Of a stretch of DNA of 5,112 nt, positions 1 to 5,112 are shown one piece after another. The notes beneath the pieces are model-generated. The model had not been told where the DNA came from. It searched no databases and saw only the letters and a program-made list of their open reading frames with translations. Numbering within the stretch: the first letter of the stretch is position 1; every line of letters starts with the position of its first letter. Where the stretch lies: contig JAQVME010000125.1 of assembly GCA_028703745.1 (NCBI GenBank), positions 1 through 5,112 on the forward strand, read 5' to 3'. Origin of the DNA: Clostridia bacterium (lineage in GTDB: Bacteria > Bacillota > Clostridia > Christensenellales > DTU072). The translations under genes were made by a program, and so were the position numbers.

Positions 1-1045
1 CAGAAGCGTTACGCTCAAGCCCGAGGGCACGGCGGGTGTGGCGAGAAGCTATATCGAAAACGGCCTGAGCAATCTCCCGCAACCTATCAAGATGTATTAT
101 CTTACTCCGGTATTCCGCTATGAGCGCCCGCAATCGGGCAGGCTGCGCGAGCACCACCAGTTCGGCGTGGAATATTATGGCAGCAATTCGCCGCTGGCAG
201 ACGCCGAGGTTATCACCGTCGCAAAGACGCTGTTTGACCGGCTGGGCATAGGCAACCTTCGGCTGAACATAAACAGCATAGGCTGTCCGAAATGCAGAGC
301 GGAATACAACAACGTACTGAAAGATTATTTGCACGGACACAAGAACGAGTATTGTCCTACTTGCAACGAAAGAATGGACAGAAACCCTCTCCGCGTGCTG
401 GACTGCAAAGAACGGCAATGCGCCGAGCTTAACAAAAAGGCGCCCGTAGTACTGGATTATTTGTGCCCGGAGTGTTCAAAGCACCATGAGCAACTCAAAG
501 AATTATTGAATTTTTTGGGGATAGCCTATAGCGTAAATCCGTATATCGTGCGCGGACTGGACTATTACACCGGAACGGTGTTTGAGTTTATTTCCGACAA
601 TATCGGCGCGCAGGGCACGGTTTGCGGCGGAGGAAGGTACAACAACCTTGTAGAAGAGGTAGGCGGCAAGAGTACGCCGGCTATCGGCTTCGGTTTGGGA
701 CTCGAAAGACTGATTATGGTTACGGAAGGTTGCGGACTGCCGCTGGGAAAGGACGATATCCCTCTAATATATATCGCCCCGTTGGGCGAAGAGCAGTATT
801 CCGAGGCGTTTCGCCTCGTACATAAGCTGCGTGAGAGCGGCATTAGCGCGGAGACGGACTATATGGACAGAAGCTTAAAGGCGCAAATGAAATACGCTGA
901 CAAGATAGGCTACAAATACGTGCTGGTGCTGGGCGACAACGAAATAAAAGAGGGCAAAGCAATGCTCAAGGATATGACGGACAAGGACAACAGCTCCGAG
1001 GTCTCTCTTTCCGAACTTGCCGAGCGTTTACTGGCGAATAAGTAG
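1..1045 (+). CDS. hisS: Histidyl-tRNA synthetase (HisRS), 5'-truncated by the window edge
   Basis: This cytoplasmic class II aminoacyl-tRNA synthetase charges tRNA-His with histidine using ATP. The reading frame is open from base 2, so the GTG at 38 is an internal valine and not the start. The first visible residues, RSVTLKPEGTAG, are the family's conserved LRPEGTAG segment. Roughly 75-80 N-terminal residues, including motif 1, lie outside the window, judging by the usual length of about 420. Numbering visible residues from base 2, motif 2 is at about 37-60 (VFRYERPQ, then HHQFGVE), the HisA signature RGLDYYTGTVFEF at 184-196, the glycine-rich CGGGRYNNL at about 208-216, and motif 3 (GFGLGLERL) at about 229-237. 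An alpha/beta anticodon-binding domain follows to the TAG stop. The insert between motif 2 and HisA has four cysteine pairs (95/98, 118/121, 135/140, 155/158), as in many Firmicutes HisRS. The next gene starts one base after the stop. Confidence 0.97.
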   Translation, partial: RSVTLKPEGTAGVARSYIENGLSNLPQPIKMYYLTPVFRYERPQSGRLREHHQFGVEYYGSNSPLADAEVITVAKTLFDRLGIGNLRLNINSIGCPKCRAEYNNVLKDYLHGHKNEYCPTCNERMDRNPLRVLDCKERQCAELNKKAPVVLDYLCPECSKHHEQLKELLNFLGIAYSVNPYIVRGLDYYTGTVFEFISDNIGAQGTVCGGGRYNNLVEEVGGKSTPAIGFGLGLERLIMVTEGCGLPLGKDDIPLIYIAPLGEEQYSEAFRLVHKLRESGISAETDYMDRSLKAQMKYADKIGYKYVLVLGDNEIKEGKAMLKDMTDKDNSSEVSLSELAERLLANK

Positions 1046-1046
1046 T

Positions 1047-1457
1047 ATGACAGAAACGGGAACGGTTAGCAAAATAGACTCGAGGAACAGAGCGACGGTA
1101 CAATTCCCGAGAAAAACCGCTTGTGAACATTGTCATATGTGCCTAAAGCCCAAGAACGAAATGTTCGTGCGCATAGCCATAAAAAACACGCTGGACGCAA
1201 AGGTCGGCGACACGGTCAGTGTCAGTATGGGCACTCAAGTAGTGCTTGCGGCGTCATTTATAGTATATATGGTGCCCGTGCTGTTGGTGGCGGCGGCGCT
1301 TTTTGCGACGAGAGGGCTGGGCGAACTTGCAAGCTTCGGAATAGCTATGGGCGTGCTTGTAATTAGTTATATAATAATAGCGTTTATAGATAAATGGTTG
1401 AAAAAAAACAAAGACTACACACCAAAAATGGTGGAAATTATCAAACAGGAGGAATGA
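1047..1457 (+). CDS. RseC/MucC-family membrane protein (SoxR-reducing / sigma-E regulator family)
   Basis: A 136-residue protein resembling the RseC/MucC family. Its N-terminal domain has a cysteine cluster C26-x2-C29-x2-C32 (CEHCHMC) in a short beta-rich soluble region. Two hydrophobic helices follow at about 65-86 and 92-115, and the tail is lysine-rich and probably cytoplasmic. Known members include RseC, linked to sigma-E and SoxR reduction in gamma-proteobacteria. In Firmicutes the role is not settled, and neither sigma-E nor SoxR is visible here. I chose the ATG at 1047 because MTETGTV matches the usual family N-terminus. An upstream TTG at 1017 would add ten residues overlapping hisS and looks spurious. 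There is no clear Shine-Dalgarno sequence before this ATG, so translation is probably coupled to hisS termination one base upstream. The close link to thioredoxin, 3 bases downstream, fits a thiol or redox role, but that is inference. Confidence 0.85.
   Translation: MTETGTVSKIDSRNRATVQFPRKTACEHCHMCLKPKNEMFVRIAIKNTLDAKVGDTVSVSMGTQVVLAASFIVYMVPVLLVAAALFATRGLGELASFGIAMGVLVISYIIIAFIDKWLKKNKDYTPKMVEIIKQEE
1446..1452 (+). promoter_or_regulatory. Strong ribosome binding site for trxA, inside the rseC-like 3' end
   Basis: CAGGAGG lies 8 bases before the thioredoxin ATG at 1461 and within the last codons of the upstream gene. It is a near-perfect Shine-Dalgarno match and fixes the trxA start. It also means the final residues KQEE of the upstream protein are written by the binding site. 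Confidence 0.85.
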
Positions 1458-1460
1458 AAA

Positions 1461-1781
1461 ATGTCGGAAAACGTAATGAAAATAACCGCGGAAAATTTTG
1501 ACGAAACTATATCGAAGGGCGTTACGCTCGTCGACTTCTGGGCTGAGTGGTGCGGTCCGTGCAAGATGCTGGCTCCCGTGCTGGATTCAGCGGCAAACGA
1601 ACTCAAGGGCAAGGCGCAGATTGGCAAAGTCAATGTCGACGAGCAGGGTTCGCTGGCTATGAAATTTTCAATAATGTCCATTCCCACACTAATTATTTTC
1701 AAGGACGGACAGTTGAAGGAAAGAGTGTCGGGGTTCAGACAGCAGAACGCCATCGTAGCAATGGTGAAAAAATATCTATAA
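1461..1781 (+). CDS. trxA: Thioredoxin
   Basis: A 106-residue cytoplasmic thiol-disulfide oxidoreductase, the normal size for a single-domain thioredoxin. It reduces protein disulfides and is itself normally recharged by thioredoxin reductase, which is not in the window. The canonical active site WCGPC is at residues 30-34 (Cys31, Cys34) in the context VDFWAEWCGPCKM. The buried aspartate of the fold is Asp25, the cis-proline is Pro75 in MSIPTL, and the FKDGQ turn and Gly91 are typical. There is no signal peptide. The ATG at 1461 is set by the AGGAGG 8 bases upstream. It lies 3 bases after the RseC-like gene and is probably the last gene of the hisS-rseC-trxA transcript, because a promoter and a gap follow. 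The symbol trxA is the generic family name; the number of paralogues in the genome is unknown. Confidence 0.96.
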   Translation: MSENVMKITAENFDETISKGVTLVDFWAEWCGPCKMLAPVLDSAANELKGKAQIGKVNVDEQGSLAMKFSIMSIPTLIIFKDGQLKERVSGFRQQNAIVAMVKKYL

Positions 1782-1836
1782 AGAAAACGCCAGTTGCACG
1801 TAAGGAACCTGTATCTTAGAGCGCAAAAGGAAAAAC

Positions 1837-1865
1837 GGGTATGCTTTTTTTAGAAAAGCATATTC
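1837..1865 (+). terminator. Weak hairpin, possible terminator after trxA
   Basis: TATGCTTTT (1840-1848) and AAAAGCATA (1854-1862) are perfect 9-base complements around a 5-base loop. Two G-U pairs and one G-C pair extend the stem to 12. The stem is A/T-rich and the nearest downstream T run (about 1880-1885) is not adjacent, so it is a poor classical intrinsic terminator. It sits 59 bases after the trxA stop and just before the glyA promoter, a suitable place for an operon boundary. It may terminate only partly, leaving read-through into glyA. Confidence 0.4.
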
Positions 1866-1871
1866 ATTTCG

Positions 1872-1899
1872 TTGATAAATTTTTTCCTATGGCTATAAT
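1872..1899 (+). promoter_or_regulatory. Sigma-A (sigma-70) type promoter for glyA-nifS-nifU
   Basis: A -35 box TTGATA (1872-1877, one mismatch to TTGACA) and a perfect -10 box TATAAT (1894-1899) are separated by 16 bases. The surrounding DNA is A/T-rich. Transcription would start near 1906, giving a leader of only about 23 bases before the glyA ATG. That is too short for a riboswitch downstream of this promoter. No operator palindrome is obvious around it. Confidence 0.75.
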
Positions 1900-1917
1900 T
1901 AAAGTATATTACTATTT

Positions 1918-1923
1918 GAGAGG
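1918..1923 (+). promoter_or_regulatory. Ribosome binding site of glyA
   Basis: GAGAGG ends 5 bases before the ATG at 1929. It is a moderate match at a slightly short but usable spacing, and it supports that ATG as the start. Confidence 0.7.
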
Positions 1924-1928
1924 TAAAG

Positions 1929-3179
1929 ATGATTGATTTCAAACCCATAAAACAAAAAGACCCGGAGATGTATGACGCGCTTCTGAAAGAGCTTAACAGG
2001 CAAGAAAACAATATAGAGCTTATTGCCAGCGAGAATTTCGTTTCGCCGGAGGTGCTTACCGTAGCAGGTTCACACTTAACAAACAAATACGCCGAGGGTT
2101 ATCCCGGCAAGCGGTATTACGGCGGCTGTCAATTCGTTGACCTTGCCGAAAATCTGGCTATTGAGAGAGCAAAGCAGCTTTTTGGCGGTGACCACGTCAA
2201 CGTTCAGCCACATTGCGGCAGCAGCGCAAACATTCAGGTTTATTACGCCTTGCTGAAGCCCGGTGACACCATTTTGGGCATGGATTTGAATCATGGCGGA
2301 CATTTGACTCACGGCAGCAAAGTCAGCATGAGTGGTACGTATTTCAATTCGGTTTTTTACGGCGTAAGCCAAAACGGCTTCATAGACTACGAGGAAGTCA
2401 GAAGAATAGCGCTGGAGTGCAAACCCAAGCTGATTGTAGCAGGAGCCAGCGCATACCCCAGATATATAGACTTCAAGAAGTTCAGAGAAATAGCCGACGA
2501 AGCAGGCGCTTATCTTATGGTAGACATGGCGCATATCGCCGGACTTGTAGCGGCGGGGTTGCACCAGAATCCCGTACCTTACGCGCACGTGGTCACCACC
2601 ACTACCCACAAGACCTTGAGAGGTCCTAGGGGCGGTTTGATTATATGCAAGGAAGAGTTTGCCAAGGCCATTGACAAGGCGGTTTTTCCGGGTACGCAGG
2701 GCGGACCCCTTATGCATATTATTGCCGCAAAAGGAGTGGCTTTCAAAGAGGCGTTGAGCGAGGAGTTCAAGGAATACCAGCGCCAAATAGTCAAAAACGC
2801 CAAGGCTATGGCGCAAACGCTTATTAATGAAGGCATCAAACTGTTCTCGAACGGCACCGACAACCATTTGATGCTGATTGATCTCAGAGGTACGGGCTGC
2901 GCCGGAAAAGAACTCGAGCATCTGCTCGACGAAGTAAATATCACCACCAACAAGAACTCCATACCCTTTGACAACGCCGGACCGTTCAACCCCAACGGGC
3001 TGAGAATAGGCACTCCGGGCGTGACAACGAGAGGCATGAAGGAACCCGAAATGGTGATTATCGCAAAGTGCATTGCCGACACCATAAAATACAAGGAAGC
3101 CGTGCAGGACAACGTAAAAGCCCAAATAAAAGAACTAACGGAGAAATTCCCCTTATATAAAGGAAAATTTGATTTGTGA
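1929..3179 (+). CDS. glyA: Serine hydroxymethyltransferase (glycine hydroxymethyltransferase)
   Basis: A 416-residue, full-length cytoplasmic PLP enzyme (the E. coli protein is 417). It interconverts serine plus tetrahydrofolate with glycine plus methylene-tetrahydrofolate and is the main source of one-carbon units. Visible family motifs, in order: ELIASENFVS (30-39), TNKYAEGYPGKRYYGG (51-66), the phosphate-loop region NVQPHCGSSAN (91-101), GMDLNHGGHLTHG (117-129), VDMAHIAGL (198-206, with PLP-contacting Asp199 and His202), and VVTTTTHKTLRGPRGG (221-236), where Lys228 is the expected PLP lysine. The C-terminal domain includes GLRIGTPGVTTRGM. An oddity is PHCGSSAN where most relatives read PHSGSQAN. 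The gene has its own promoter and ribosome binding site. Its stop overlaps the start of the cysteine desulfurase gene by 4 bases, implying translational coupling. Confidence 0.98.
   Translation: MIDFKPIKQKDPEMYDALLKELNRQENNIELIASENFVSPEVLTVAGSHLTNKYAEGYPGKRYYGGCQFVDLAENLAIERAKQLFGGDHVNVQPHCGSSANIQVYYALLKPGDTILGMDLNHGGHLTHGSKVSMSGTYFNSVFYGVSQNGFIDYEEVRRIALECKPKLIVAGASAYPRYIDFKKFREIADEAGAYLMVDMAHIAGLVAAGLHQNPVPYAHVVTTTTHKTLRGPRGGLIICKEEFAKAIDKAVFPGTQGGPLMHIIAAKGVAFKEALSEEFKEYQRQIVKNAKAMAQTLINEGIKLFSNGTDNHLMLIDLRGTGCAGKELEHLLDEVNITTNKNSIPFDNAGPFNPNGLRIGTPGVTTRGMKEPEMVIIAKCIADTIKYKEAVQDNVKAQIKELTEKFPLYKGKFDL
3159..3164 (+). promoter_or_regulatory. Ribosome binding site for the nifS-like GTG start
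   Basis: AAAGGA lies inside the last glyA codons, 11 bases before the GTG at 3176. The spacing is slightly long, and together with the overlapping GTGA junction it suggests re-initiation by ribosomes finishing glyA. Confidence 0.55.
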
Positions 3180-4363
3180 AGAATGGCATTTATTTAGATA
3201 ACGCCGCAACGACCAGGCTTGACGAACGCGTACTGGAAGCTATGATGCCGTATTTGACGGATATTTATGGCAACGCGTCGTCATTGCATTTTTTTGGCAG
3301 ACAGGCCATAAAAGCCGTCGACGAAGCCAGAGCCTCGGTAGCGCGTTTATTGGGAGCCAAGACGGGCGAAATATATTTCACCTCCGGCGGCACCGAGAGC
3401 GACAACTGGGCGGTGAAAGGCGCGGCAAACGCTTTTCAGCGCAAGGGCAAGCATATCGTCACGACGGCGATTGAGCATCCGGCGATGCTTGAGACGTGCA
3501 GGGAGCTGGAGAAGCAGGGCTTTGAGGTTACATATCTCGAGGTGGACAAGGACGGATTGTTATCGGTTGAGGACGTCAAGAAGGCTGTCCGTGACGATAC
3601 CATATTGATATCGGTTATGTTCGCCAACAACGAAATAGGTTCTATTCAGCCCATTGCAGACATAGGCTCTTTTGCGCGCGACGAAGGCATATTGTTCCAT
3701 ACGGACGCCGTGCAGGCGGTGTCAAGCATAAAACTGGACGTCAATGAACTGAATGTCGATATGCTGTCGCTGTCGGCGCACAAGTTCCACGGTCCCAAGG
3801 GCATAGGTATTTTGTATATAAGAAACGGCGTCAGAATATCCAAGCTCATCACGGGCGGACACCAGGAGAAGAGCGCGAGGGCGGGTACGACGAATACCCC
3901 CGGCATCGTAGGTTTAGCAAAAGCTCTTGAACTCACCGTAGAGAATATGGCGCAAACCAACAAGCGTATAAAAGCTCTGCGCGATTATTTTATCGAAAGG
4001 GTGGAGAACGAGATAGAGTTCTGCCATTTGAACGGCGGCAGAGAAAAAAGACTTGTCAGCAACGCAAACTTCAGCTTTGATTTTATCGAAGGCGAATCCA
4101 TACTCATGCAGTTGGATTTGAAGGGTATAGCCGTAAGCAGCGGCTCGGCATGCTCATCAGGCTCGCTGGAGCCTTCACACGTAGTTTTGGCAATAGGCTG
4201 TCCGATAGAACAGGCGCACAGCTCAATCCGATTCAGCCTGGGACAGCATACCACTAAGGAAGAAATAGATTATACGGTACAGACCTTGAAAGAGACGGTA
4301 GAAACGCTGAGAAGCTGGTCACCGCTGTTCAATGTCGAAAAAGGAGAAGGAAAATATGTATAG
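3176..4363 (+). CDS. nifS: Cysteine desulfurase, NifS/IscS type
   Basis: A 395-residue class V PLP aminotransferase-fold enzyme that removes sulfur from cysteine, giving alanine and an enzyme persulfide used for Fe-S cluster assembly and other thio-transfer. Motifs: IYLDNAATT (5-13), TSGGTESDN (69-77), His101 in AIEHPAM, ANNEIGSIQPI (150-160), HTDAVQA (175-181, Asp177 and Gln180 near the cofactor), SLSAHKFHGPKGIG (198-211) with PLP Lys203, and SSGSACSSGS (321-330) with the persulfide Cys326 in a long mobile loop. That loop marks group I (NifS/IscS), not SufS. GTG is the start: it is a few residues before the LDNAATT block, as expected, and forms a 4-base GTGA overlap with glyA. The usual RAGTEN motif reads RAGTTN (235-240). 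The next gene, a scaffold protein, overlaps the 3' end. The symbol could equally be iscS; nifS follows clostridial usage and does not imply nitrogen fixation. Confidence 0.95.
   Translation: MKNGIYLDNAATTRLDERVLEAMMPYLTDIYGNASSLHFFGRQAIKAVDEARASVARLLGAKTGEIYFTSGGTESDNWAVKGAANAFQRKGKHIVTTAIEHPAMLETCRELEKQGFEVTYLEVDKDGLLSVEDVKKAVRDDTILISVMFANNEIGSIQPIADIGSFARDEGILFHTDAVQAVSSIKLDVNELNVDMLSLSAHKFHGPKGIGILYIRNGVRISKLITGGHQEKSARAGTTNTPGIVGLAKALELTVENMAQTNKRIKALRDYFIERVENEIEFCHLNGGREKRLVSNANFSFDFIEGESILMQLDLKGIAVSSGSACSSGSLEPSHVVLAIGCPIEQAHSSIRFSLGQHTTKEEIDYTVQTLKETVETLRSWSPLFNVEKGEGKYV
4341..4346 (+). promoter_or_regulatory. Ribosome binding site that decides the nifU-like start
   Basis: AAGGAG lies 9 bases before the ATG at 4356, with a further AAGG at 4347-4350. 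Both follow the in-frame ATG at 4332 and so cannot serve it. They support the downstream start, which also gives the family's usual N-terminus. Confidence 0.8.
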
Positions 4364-4724
4364 CAACAAAGTACTCGAAACGTTTGCAAATCCGAGAAAC
4401 GTAGGAGAAATAAGCGATGCCGACGGCGTGGGTACGGTAGGCAACGCCGGCTGCGGCGACATTATGAAGGTGTACCTAAAAATAGAAAATGACATTATCA
4501 TCGACGCGAAGTTTAAGACCTTCGGCTGCGCTGCAGCTATCGCATCGTCATCGACGGCAACGGAGATGATAAAAGGACTGTCGCTCGACGACGCGCTGAA
4601 AATTAAGAACGCCGACGTCGTAGAAAAGCTGGAGGGACTGCCCCCGCAAAAAATTCATTGCTCGGTGCTTGCCGAGGAAGCAATAGCCGCGGCGATAGAG
4701 GATTATCGCGCGAAGAAAGCGTAG
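4356..4724 (+). CDS. nifU: Fe-S cluster assembly scaffold, NifU N-terminal / IscU family
   Basis: A 122-residue single-domain scaffold on which [2Fe-2S] or [4Fe-4S] clusters are built with sulfur from the desulfurase encoded just upstream. The three ligand cysteines are Cys33 (NAGCGD, with the family's conserved Asp35), Cys58 (TFGCAAAIASSS) and Cys102 (KIHCSVLAEEA). LPPQK at 95-99 matches the LPPVK segment of IscU that Hsp70 chaperone HscA recognises. The second motif reads GCAAAIA where relatives often have GCGAAIA. I chose the ATG at 4356 because MYSNKVLETFANPRNVG is the standard N-terminus and a good ribosome binding site precedes it. An in-frame ATG at 4332 would add eight residues and has no such site. 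The gene overlaps the desulfurase by 8 bases. It lacks the C-terminal domains of long NifU, so it is IscU-like; the symbol nifU is a naming convention. Confidence 0.95.
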   Translation: MYSNKVLETFANPRNVGEISDADGVGTVGNAGCGDIMKVYLKIENDIIIDAKFKTFGCAAAIASSSTATEMIKGLSLDDALKIKNADVVEKLEGLPPQKIHCSVLAEEAIAAAIEDYRAKKA

Positions 4725-4730
4725 GAAACG

Positions 4731-4793
4731 AGAACCCTCAGGTGCCTCGGGATGACATATTATGTTGTAATTTCGAGCGAAGCGAAGAAGTCT
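4731..4793. repeat. Two diverging half-copies of a dispersed intergenic repeat
   Basis: On the - strand, 4757-4731 reads TGTCATCCCGAGGC and then ACCTGAGGGTTCT. On the + strand, 4766-4793 reads TGTAATTTCGAGCGAAGCG and then AAGAAGTCT. Both resemble the TGTCATTTCGAGCGAAGCG...AATCT type sequences seen scattered between genes in many bacterial genomes. The inner 12 bases of each arm (4746-4757 and 4766-4777) are complementary except at one position if G-U pairs are allowed, around an 8-base loop. In translation the first arm gives the peptide CHPEAPEGSRF on the - strand, a frequent signature of spurious repeat-derived ORFs. Copy number cannot be seen from one window. Confidence 0.6.
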
Positions 4794-4812
4794 TAAATAC
4801 TTTTTACTATGA

Positions 4813-4838
4813 TTTGATTTCCCGCACGGAAAATCAAA
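4813..4838. repeat. Bulged hairpin in the nifU-rpmB gap
   Basis: TTTGATTTCC (4813-4822) pairs with GGAAAATCAAA (4828-4838) with one bulged A and a CGCAC loop. It lies between the repeat and the strong terminator. It may help protect mRNA 3' ends or back up termination; nothing in the sequence decides this. Confidence 0.45.
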
Positions 4839-4847
4839 CAACAACAC

Positions 4848-4878
4848 AAAAAACCGTACTTGTTTGTACGGTTTTTTT
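4848..4878. terminator. Bidirectional intrinsic terminator between nifU and rpmB
   Basis: A perfect 12-base stem, AAAAAACCGTAC (4848-4859) with GTACGGTTTTTT (4866-4877), encloses a 6-base loop TTGTTT. On the + strand the stem ends in a run of seven T (4872-4878). On the - strand it ends in six T followed by GTGTTGTTTG. The symmetric A and T tracts and the position between converging genes (nifU on +, rpmB on -) fit a shared terminator. It is 33 bases from the rpmB stop and 123 from the nifU stop. Confidence 0.9.
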
Positions 4879-4910
4879 AATAAGCTGTTTCTGAATGTTA
4901 ACAAAAAAAT

Positions 4911-5105
4911 CTATGCCTTGGCGACCTTTTTTTGCGTTCTTAAGCAACGGGTGCAAACATAAGCGCTTGTGACCGTGCCTTTCTCGTTGACTATATCCGT
5001 TTTGTGGACGTTGGCGCCCCAGGTTCTTCTGGATTTTCTATTGCTATGGCTTACTTTATTGCCGCTCATTGCGCCCTTTCCGCAAACACTGCATACTCTT
5101 GACAT
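4911..5105 (-). CDS. rpmB: 50S ribosomal protein L28
   Basis: A 64-residue basic protein of the large ribosomal subunit, close to the 62-64 residues usual in Firmicutes. It begins MSRVCSVCGKG, the standard L28 N-terminus, followed by the basic HSNRKSRRTWGANVHK segment. Two CxxC pairs, Cys5/Cys8 and Cys51/Cys54 (CTRC), form the zinc ribbon of the cysteine-containing (C+) form of L28; some bacteria carry a cysteine-free form used under zinc shortage. The start is ATG at 5105 reading leftward. The window ends 7 bases upstream, so the ribosome binding site and promoter are not visible. It converges on the glyA-nifS-nifU operon and ends at TAG before the shared terminator. Confidence 0.96.
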   Translation of the reverse strand: MSRVCSVCGKGAMSGNKVSHSNRKSRRTWGANVHKTDIVNEKGTVTSAYVCTRCLRTQKKVAKA

Positions 5106-5112
5106 ATTGTTA

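Noticed and set aside
7..17. 11-base match GCGTTACGCTC also found at about 1519-1529
   Set aside because: Both are in coding sequence for unrelated proteins, in a short exact match with no flanking similarity; chance is enough to explain it.
38..40. GTG at 38 as the hisS start
   Set aside because: The upstream in-frame residues VTLKPEGTAG are a conserved internal HisRS segment, so the gene continues beyond the window edge.
1782..1928. Possible riboswitch or T-box ahead of glyA
   Set aside because: The good promoter leaves only about 23 bases of leader, and no glycine, SAM, folate or T-box consensus (such as the TGGNACCGCG bulge) is visible.
2076..3125. Long 349-residue open frame on the - strand inside glyA
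   Set aside because: It lies fully antisense to an unmistakable serine hydroxymethyltransferase, has no recognisable domain and looks like a mirror of glyA codon use.
4332..4355. Earlier in-frame ATG for nifU adding eight residues
   Set aside because: The ribosome binding site lies after it, and the ATG at 4356 gives the standard family N-terminus.
4658..4894. 78-residue + strand open frame across the nifU end and the terminator
   Set aside because: It is out of frame with nifU, then runs through the repeat and the terminator stem, and shows no protein-like features.
4548..4904. 118-residue open frame on the - strand across the nifU 3' end and the gap
   Set aside because: It contains the CHPEAPEGSRF peptide typical of repeat-derived false ORFs, runs through the terminator, and overlaps nifU in antisense.
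1..5112. CRISPR array, tRNA or rRNA gene, insertion sequence, phage or defence system
   Set aside because: No regularly spaced repeats, cloverleaf or rRNA sequence, transposase, integrase or defence domain is visible; nearly all of the window is accounted for by housekeeping genes.

Overview
The window is a gene-dense stretch of bacterial housekeeping DNA, most likely from an anaerobic, Clostridia-like member of the Firmicutes. The evidence is a short zinc-ribbon type ribosomal protein L28, a HisRS with the cysteine-rich insert common in Firmicutes, a NifS-like desulfurase paired with a single-domain clostridial-type NifU scaffold, and strong AGGAGG-type ribosome binding sites with tight or overlapping gene junctions. 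Species cannot be named from the sequence alone. Base composition looks moderate, with frequent ATA isoleucine codons.

Layout: positions 1-1781 hold three + strand genes that run almost without gaps: the 3' part of hisS (histidyl-tRNA synthetase, 5' end outside the window), a two-helix membrane protein of the RseC/MucC family, and trxA (thioredoxin). Positions 1782-1928 are a 147-base gap with a weak hairpin and a good sigma-A type promoter (TTGATA, 16 nt, TATAAT). That promoter probably starts a second + strand operon at 1929-4724: glyA (serine hydroxymethyltransferase), a NifS/IscS-type cysteine desulfurase that overlaps glyA by 4 bases, and a NifU/IscU-type Fe-S scaffold that overlaps the desulfurase by 8 bases. 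Positions 4725-4910 are non-coding and hold two diverging halves of a dispersed-repeat-like sequence, a bulged hairpin, and a strong hairpin placed to act as a bidirectional terminator. rpmB (L28) converges on this region from the - strand at 4911-5105, and the window ends just upstream of its start.

The genes fit one broad theme. The desulfurase takes sulfur from cysteine and passes it to the scaffold, where Fe-S clusters are built. GlyA makes one-carbon units and interconverts serine and glycine, and serine is also the precursor of cysteine. Thioredoxin and the RseC-family membrane protein are thiol or redox proteins. All named genes belong to known families and I found no convincing new system. 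The most useful second looks are the dispersed repeat at 4731-4793, the tight glyA-nifS-nifU coupling, the rseC-trxA pairing, and a few residue changes at conserved motifs in GlyA and NifS.
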